Assembly: GCF_044197065.1 (NCBI RefSeq)
Contig: NZ_JBIQOI010000005.1
Span: 186,001 to 250,000, forward strand
Origin: Kluyvera ascorbata_C
GTDB taxonomy: Bacteria > Pseudomonadota > Gammaproteobacteria > Enterobacterales > Enterobacteriaceae
Direction of reading: 5' to 3'
Length of the DNA: 64,000 nucleotides
Shown here in pieces: positions 59,029-64,000 of this stretch. Made by a program: the position numbers and the translations under genes. The notes beneath the pieces were generated by a model, which was given only the letters and a program-made list of their open reading frames with translations, was not told where the DNA came from and did no database searches. The first letter of the stretch is position 1, and each line of letters begins with the position of its first letter.

Positions 59029-59203
59029 AAATGAAAGATAAATATTTTATTGTGAAAGTTATTGCGAGCGTGGCCGCAGGAAAAAGAGAAAACGAAGTGT
59101 GGAAATGAGAAATTCTGCGAGCGAGCGCGACAACCGCTTCCTTGCAGCGTGGCGGATGCTTTACCATATTTAACTCTTGCTGATATTGTTAAACGGATGT
59201 CCC

Positions 59204-60274
59204 ATGTTGAAGCGTCGTGTTCTGGCTTTACTCCCCCTGTGTGTCCTGCTCGCTGCCTGTAGCAGCAAACCTAAAACGGCTGAATCTCCGGCAACCACGT
59301 CCGGCGGTTTTCTCCTTGAACCTCAGCACAATGCGCTGATGCCAACCGGTGATTTTGCCAATAACCCGGCGGCGGAGCAGTTCATCGACAAGATGGTGAG
59401 TAAGCACGGCTTTGACCGACAGCAGCTGCATGAAATTCTCTCCCAGGCCAAGCGTCTGGACTACGTGCTGCGCCTGATGGACAGGCAGGCGCCGACCGGC
59501 CTGCCGCCAACTGGCCCGAACGGAGCGTGGCTGCGCTATCGCAACCAGTTCATCACGCCGGATAACGTCCAGAACGGCGTGGTGTTCTGGAACCAGCATC
59601 AGGACGCACTGCAGCGCGCTTCACAGGTCTACGGCGTACCGCCGGAAATTATCGTCGGGATTATTGGCGTTGAGACCCGTTGGGGGCGCGTGATGGGTAA
59701 AACGCGTATCCTCGATGCGCTGGCAACGCTCTCGTTTAACTATCCACGTCGTGCTCAATACTTCTCAGGTGAGCTGGAAACCTTCCTGCTGATGGCGCGT
59801 GACGAACAGGACGACCCGCTGGATCTGAAAGGTTCATTTGCTGGCGCGATGGGCTATGGCCAGTTTATGCCGTCTTCCTACAGGCAGTATGCGGTTGATT
59901 TCAACGGTGATGGTCACATCAACCTGTGGGACCCGGAAGACGCTATCGGCAGCGTGGCGAACTACTTCAAACAGCACGGTTGGGTGAGCGGCGACGCGGT
60001 GGCGGTTCAGGCAATGGGGCAGGCTCCGGGACTGGAGAATGGGTTTAAAACTAAATACAGCGTTTCGCAGCTGGCGGCGGCAGGCTTAACGCCGATGCAG
60101 CCGCTGGGCAACCATCAGCAGGCAAGCCTGCTGCGACTGGATATTGGTACGGGCTACCAGTACTGGTACGGGCTGCCGAACTTCTACACCATCACCCGTT
60201 ATAACCACAGCACCCACTATGCGATGGCGGTCTGGCAACTGGGCCTGGCGGTTGCTCAGGCGCGCGGTCAGTAA
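59204..60274 (+). CDS. mltB: Membrane-bound lytic murein transglycosylase B
   Basis: 356 residues from ATG at 59204 (MLKRRVLALLPLCVLLAAC). The lipobox LLAAC directs lipidation and outer-membrane anchoring. The SLT domain includes the catalytic Glu in GIIGVETRWGRVMGKTRILDALATLSF and GAMGYGQFMPSSY, with the EF-hand-like DFNGDGHINLWDPEDA. It cleaves peptidoglycan to 1,6-anhydro products. An upstream in-frame start is rejected because it would spoil the signal sequence. Confidence 0.96.
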   Translation: MLKRRVLALLPLCVLLAACSSKPKTAESPATTSGGFLLEPQHNALMPTGDFANNPAAEQFIDKMVSKHGFDRQQLHEILSQAKRLDYVLRLMDRQAPTGLPPTGPNGAWLRYRNQFITPDNVQNGVVFWNQHQDALQRASQVYGVPPEIIVGIIGVETRWGRVMGKTRILDALATLSFNYPRRAQYFSGELETFLLMARDEQDDPLDLKGSFAGAMGYGQFMPSSYRQYAVDFNGDGHINLWDPEDAIGSVANYFKQHGWVSGDAVAVQAMGQAPGLENGFKTKYSVSQLAAAGLTPMQPLGNHQQASLLRLDIGTGYQYWYGLPNFYTITRYNHSTHYAMAVWQLGLAVAQARGQ

Positions 60275-60286
60275 TCCTTCCTTCTG

Positions 60287-60310
60287 GCTCCCCTCGGCTC
60301 TGAGGGGGGC
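60287..60310 (+). terminator. Hairpin after mltB
   Basis: Nine paired positions (GCTCCCCTC with GAGGGGGGC, one G-T pair) close a 6-nt loop 13 bp after the mltB stop, followed by TTGTTACATTT. The weak T-run suggests partial termination. Confidence 0.55.
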
Positions 60311-60362
60311 TTGTTACATTTAGCATCATTTCCTGCCGTTTACATCTTAGCGTTAATCCAAT

Positions 60363-60381
60363 ATTGTTATGTTATAACATT
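60363..60381. promoter_or_regulatory. Zur box of the metal ABC transporter operon
   Basis: ATTGTTATGTTATAACATT matches the Zur pattern AATGTTATA-N-TATAACATT at 16 of 18 defined positions, with the right half perfect. It lies 17 bp before the first start codon of the operon and argues that the cargo is zinc. Confidence 0.8.
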
Positions 60382-60397
60382 TAATGGTGAGGCAAAG

Positions 60398-60505
60398 ATG
60401 TTCACTCCTGTTTTTATGGCCAGCAGCATGACGCGGGTTTTGCTGGCCTGCGCGCTGTTGGCCGCGCTGTGGTTGATGGTCTGGTGGGCGGTATCGCTGC
60501 CATGA
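60398..60505 (+). CDS. 35-residue membrane peptide, coupled to the ABC transporter genes
   Basis: A short frame from ATG at 60398 encodes MFTPVFMASSMTRVLL and then a hydrophobic helix rich in Leu/Ala/Trp (ACALLAALWLMVWWAV), ending SLP. It has a ribosome site (GTGAGGC), sits directly behind the Zur box, and its TGA overlaps the ATG of the ATPase gene (ATGA), the pattern of real coupled genes. I do not recognise a family. It may be a transporter accessory peptide or serve only to couple translation. Confidence 0.6.
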   Translation: MFTPVFMASSMTRVLLACALLAALWLMVWWAVSLP

Positions 60506-61179
60506 TTGAACTGGACAACCTGGTGGCTGGCTATGAAGGCGTGGCCATTACGCCGTCGCTGAGCGGCGTGATTCAAAAAGGCAGCATGACGGCGATTGTC
60601 GGTCTGAACGGCTGTGGCAAATCGACTGTACTGAAAACGCTGGCGGGATTTATCCCGCCAGTGAGCGGCGTGATTCACTGGACGCCTTCGCGCCCGGTTA
60701 TTGGCTGGCTGGCTCAGCGTCATGCGCTGGAGTCGCAGTTTCCGCTGACCGTGCTGGATGTTGTCAGTCAGGGCGCATGGCCAAAGGTCTCGCTTCTGCG
60801 CGGCCTGCGTAGCGATACGCGCCAGCGCATCCAGGCGTCGCTGGCGCGAGTCGGGCTGGCGAGCATGGCGAAAACCCCGATTGATGCGCTGTCCGGCGGC
60901 CAGTTTCAGCGGATGCTCTTTGCCCGCGTGCTGGTGCAGCGGGCACCGTTGGTGATGCTTGATGAGCCCTTTACCGGCATTGATGAAGCGACCAGCCATG
61001 ACCTGATGGGCGTGATTCAGGAGATGCATCAGCAGGGGCAGACCGTGCTGGCAGTACTGCACGATAACCAGCGCGTGGCGGAGTATTTCCCGGAAACGCT
61101 GCTGCTGGCTCCACAGAATGCCTGCTGGGGACATACCCGCGACGTGCTTCCGGCGTTTAGCTCCGCGAGGCTCGCATGA
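60502..61179 (+). CDS. Zinc/metal ABC transporter ATP-binding protein
   Basis: 225 residues from ATG at 60502 (MIELDNLVAGYEGVAIT). Walker A GLNGCGKST, Q-loop IGWLAQRHALE, signature DALSGGQFQRMLFARVL, Walker B LVMLDEPFTGID and the switch His in VLHDNQ are present. It belongs with the ZnuC/MntB/YfeB-type ATPases for divalent metals. It overlaps the permease gene by 4 bp. The Zur box points to zinc. It is not the canonical znuC, which lies next to znuA/znuB elsewhere in enterics. Confidence 0.9.
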   Translation: MIELDNLVAGYEGVAITPSLSGVIQKGSMTAIVGLNGCGKSTVLKTLAGFIPPVSGVIHWTPSRPVIGWLAQRHALESQFPLTVLDVVSQGAWPKVSLLRGLRSDTRQRIQASLARVGLASMAKTPIDALSGGQFQRMLFARVLVQRAPLVMLDEPFTGIDEATSHDLMGVIQEMHQQGQTVLAVLHDNQRVAEYFPETLLLAPQNACWGHTRDVLPAFSSARLA

Positions 61180-62039
61180 TCTGGCACACCTTCTTTCAAC
61201 CCTTCATTGAATTTGGCTTTATGCGCCGGGCGCTGGTGGTATGCCTTGCCCTGTCGCTCAGCACCACGATCCTCGGTGTTTTTTTGCTGCTACGGCGAAT
61301 GAGCCTGATGGGTGACGCGCTGTCGCACGCCATTCTTCCCGGCGTGGCGGTGGGCTATCTGGTGAACGGAATGTCGCTGCTGGCGATGACCGTCGGCGGC
61401 TTTATTGCCGGTATTACGGTGGCGCTGGTGGCCGGTTGGGTCAGCCGCCGCACGCCGCTAAAAGAGGATGCCAGCTTTGCTGGATTCTACTTAGGGTCGC
61501 TGGCGTTGGGGGTCACGCTGGTCTCGCTGCGCGGCTCCAACGTCGACCTGCTGCACCTGCTGTTCGGTTCGATTCTGGCGGTGGATAACGATGCCGCGCT
61601 GTTTGTGGCGGGTGTCGCCAGCCTGACGCTGCTCTGCATTGCGCTTTTCTACCGCGGGCTGGTGAGCGAAGCGTTTGACAGCAGCTGGCTACAGGTGAAT
61701 GCGCGCTGGCTGCCGGTGTTGCTGCACGGGTTATTTCTGGCGTTGCTGGTGCTCAACCTGGTGGCTGGTTTTCAGGTGCTGGGCACGCTGATGGCGGTGG
61801 GGGTCATGATGCTGCCCGCCGTTGCGGCACGATGCTGGGCGAAAACCTTACCGTCAATTCTGCTGCTGGCAGCGCTGATAGGCGGCGTATGCGCCTGGAT
61901 GGGGCTCAGCCTGTCGTGGGCGGCAAATCTGCCCGCGGGGCCATCGATTGTACTGACCGCCAGCGGCGTATTTTTGATTTCTGTGTTTTTTGGCAAGCGA
62001 AGCCGGCTGACCGTTAGCTGGCAAAAACGAAGAGGATAG
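61176..62039 (+). CDS. Zinc/metal ABC transporter permease
   Basis: 287 residues, ABC-3 family (ZnuB/MntC type) with about eight to nine helices. RRMSLMGDALSHAILPGVAVGYL and GSILAVDNDAALFVAGVASL are family features; GTLMAVGVMMLPAVAARCWA near the C-terminus is the conserved core helix. It is translationally coupled to the ATPase gene (ATGA) and followed by the binding-protein gene after 8 bp. Confidence 0.92.
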   Translation: MIWHTFFQPFIEFGFMRRALVVCLALSLSTTILGVFLLLRRMSLMGDALSHAILPGVAVGYLVNGMSLLAMTVGGFIAGITVALVAGWVSRRTPLKEDASFAGFYLGSLALGVTLVSLRGSNVDLLHLLFGSILAVDNDAALFVAGVASLTLLCIALFYRGLVSEAFDSSWLQVNARWLPVLLHGLFLALLVLNLVAGFQVLGTLMAVGVMMLPAVAARCWAKTLPSILLLAALIGGVCAWMGLSLSWAANLPAGPSIVLTASGVFLISVFFGKRSRLTVSWQKRRG

Positions 62040-62047
62040 GGGACATA

Positions 62048-62926
62048 ATGAAACGTATTGGGGTGATTCTGGCGTTGGCGTTAGGGCTGACGGCGCAAGG
62101 TGCGATGGCAAAAACGCTGAACGTGGTCAGCAGTTTCTCCGTGCTGGGCGATATGGTGAAACAGGTGGGCGATGAACACGTCCATGTCGACACGCTGGTT
62201 GGCCCGGACGGCGACCCACACACCTTCGAGCCGTCGCCGCAGGATAGCGCGCTGCTCAGCAAAGCGGATGTGGTGGTGGTCAACGGACTGGGGCTGGAGG
62301 GCTGGATGGACCGCCTTATCAAGGCCTCCGGCTTTAAAGGCGAGCTGGTGGTCGCCTCTGCGGGGGTGAAAACGCATACGCTGGATGAAGACGGCAAAAC
62401 GGTTACCGACCCGCACGCCTGGAACAGCGCGGCGAACGGCGCACTGTACGCGCAAAATATTCTGACCGGACTGGTCAAGGCTGACCCGGAAGACAGCGCA
62501 GCGATGAACGCCTCCGGTAAACGCTATATTGGCGAGCTTAACGACATTCACAGCTGGACTAAACAGCAGTTCAGCGCCATTCCACAGGCGAAGCGTAAAG
62601 TGTTGACCAGCCACGACGCTTTCGGCTATTTCTCGCGGGCTTATGGCGTCACTTTCCTGGCGCCGCAGGGGCTCTCTTCCGAGAGCGAGGCCAGCGCGGC
62701 GCAGGTGGCGGCGTTGATTAAGCAAATTAAGGCTGACGGCGTACACACCTGGTTTATGGAAAACCAGCTTGACCCGCGTCTGGTGAAACAGATTGCAGCG
62801 GCCACCGGTTCACAGCCGGGCGGTGAGCTGTACCCGGAGGCGTTGTCAAAACCGGGTGGCGTGGCAGACAGCTATGCCAAAATGCTGCGTCATAACGTCG
62901 AACTTATCGCTGCCAGCATGCGCTAA
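62048..62926 (+). CDS. Zinc/metal ABC transporter periplasmic binding protein
   Basis: 292 residues with signal peptide MKRIGVILALALGLTAQGAMA. Cluster A-I (ZnuA/TroA) features: VSSFSVLGDMVKQVG, metal-binding His in GDPHTFEPSPQD, DPHAWNS and the SHDAFGYFSRAYGV segment. There is no long His-rich loop of the ZnuA kind, which suggests a TroA/AztC-like subtype. Together with the Zur box it makes a zinc importer most likely; manganese is the alternative. Confidence 0.92.
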   Translation: MKRIGVILALALGLTAQGAMAKTLNVVSSFSVLGDMVKQVGDEHVHVDTLVGPDGDPHTFEPSPQDSALLSKADVVVVNGLGLEGWMDRLIKASGFKGELVVASAGVKTHTLDEDGKTVTDPHAWNSAANGALYAQNILTGLVKADPEDSAAMNASGKRYIGELNDIHSWTKQQFSAIPQAKRKVLTSHDAFGYFSRAYGVTFLAPQGLSSESEASAAQVAALIKQIKADGVHTWFMENQLDPRLVKQIAAATGSQPGGELYPEALSKPGGVADSYAKMLRHNVELIAASMR

Positions 62927-62940
62927 ATCTGGCTTCTTTT

Positions 62941-62961
62941 CGCCCCGGTTCTTCCGGGGCG
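62941..62961 (+). terminator. Hairpin after the metal ABC operon
   Basis: CGCCCCGG and CCGGGGCG form a perfect 8-bp stem around a 5-nt loop 14 bp after the last stop, followed by TTCAATTTC, a weak T-rich tail. Confidence 0.6.
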
Positions 62962-63064
62962 TTCAATTTCGGAATCCCCCTCGTAAAATCACTATCCCGT
63001 CCCCACATCTGTTCTGAAAGTGCTATCTTTGATGGCCTCTTTATCGAGCTTAAGCGGAGCGATG

Positions 63065-63558
63065 ATGACAGATTCAGAATTAATGCAGCTTAGCGAGCAG
63101 GTCGGCCTGGCGCTGAAGGCGCGCGGGGCGACACTCACCACCGCAGAGTCCTGTACCGGCGGCTGGATAGCGAAAGCCATTACCGATATTGCCGGCAGTT
63201 CGGCCTGGTTTGAACGCAGTTTCGTGACCTACAGCAACGAGGCGAAATCGCAGATGATCGGCGTGCGTGAAGCGACGCTCGAACAGTATGGCGCGGTCAG
63301 CGAGCAGGTGGTTATCGAGATGGCGATTGGCGCACTGCGCGCGGCGCGCGCTGACTTTGCTATCTCGGTCAGCGGCATTGCCGGGCCAGACGGCGGCAGC
63401 GCTGACAAGCCGGTGGGTACGGTCTGGTTTGGTATTGCCACCGCCGCAGGACAGGGCATTACCCAGCGTGAATGCTTCGAGGGTGACCGTGAATCGGTAC
63501 GTCGTCAGGCGACGGCCTATGCGCTTAATCTCCTCTGGCAACAATTTCTACAAAATAC

Positions 63559-63562
<4 letters not shown>
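63065..63562 (+). CDS. pncC: Nicotinamide-nucleotide amidase PncC
   Basis: 165 residues from ATG at 63065 (MTDSELMQLSEQVGLALKARG), the E. coli length; the preceding in-frame ATGs give a non-family extension. CinA C-terminal domain family: TTAESCTGGWIAKAITDIAGSS with the catalytic Ser, FVTYSNEAKSQMIGV and SGIAGPDGGS. It hydrolyses NMN to nicotinate mononucleotide in NAD recycling. It lies just upstream of recA, as in E. coli. Confidence 0.96.

Positions 63563-64000
<438 letters not shown>

Overview
This is a contiguous 64 kb piece of an Enterobacteriaceae chromosome running from a non-oxidative hydroxyarylic acid decarboxylase operon through mutS to the first third of recA. Most predicted proteins match Escherichia coli K-12 proteins I recognise over their full length (MutS, YedE/F, TnaA/B, PflD/C, FhlA, HypA-F, HycA-I, AscFBG, NorRVW, SrlAEBD, GutM, SrlR, GutQ, MltB, PncC, RecA). 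Base composition is GC-rich, and REP/BIME-type palindromes typical of enterics fill many gene gaps. An indole-producing tna operon, a complete hmu haem operon, a hydroxyarylate decarboxylase operon and an expanded formate hydrogenlyase (FHL) locus together suggest a Klebsiella/Raoultella/Kluyvera/Enterobacter/Leclercia-type organism. The genus cannot be fixed from the sequence alone.

Layout. 1-2.8 kb: a truncated MarR-type regulator, divergent from decarboxylase genes B, C and D. 2.8-3.5 kb: a 750-bp AT-richer gap with no plausible protein gene. It has a sigma70-like promoter, six spaced TAAGGC motifs and a strong intrinsic terminator, so it is a candidate long regulatory RNA. 3.5-6.1 kb: mutS. 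6.4-7.9 kb: yedEF. 7.9-11.1 kb: tnaC-tnaA-tnaB with a CRP site. 11.2-17.4 kb: hmuRSTUV behind a Fur box, divergent from a small CxxC SelW-like protein. 17.8 kb: ygbA with an NsrR box. 18.1-19.9 kb: an AraC regulator divergent from a PhyH-type dioxygenase. 20-23.1 kb: glycyl radical enzyme PflD and its activase PflC. 23.4 kb: a secreted alpha/beta hydrolase.

24.5-49.5 kb is one large anaerobic hydrogen-metabolism locus. It holds a two-domain molbindin, fhlA, hypABCDE, divergent hycA-I, an interposed ascG/ascFB beta-glucoside unit, and then hydN-fdhF-hypF-nickel permease. Three GG-N10-GC sigma54 promoters (before hypA, hycA and hydN) and FhlA-like upstream sites tie the units together. The formate dehydrogenase here carries cysteine (TGT) at the position where E. 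coli FdhF has selenocysteine. The locus thus gathers regulator, metal handling (Mo and Ni), maturation, the hydrogenase and a selenium-independent formate dehydrogenase. A 96-bp palindromic element sits inside the hyc operon between hycE and hycF.

49.7-54 kb: norVW (sigma54 promoter) and norR with three GTCAAWATGAC enhancer sites. 54-58.9 kb: the glucitol operon srlAEBD-gutM-srlR-gutQ with a CRP site. 59.2 kb: mltB. 60.4-62.9 kb: a Zur-box-controlled zinc/metal ABC transporter preceded by a translationally coupled 35-residue membrane peptide gene. 63.1-64 kb: pncC and the LexA-controlled start of recA.
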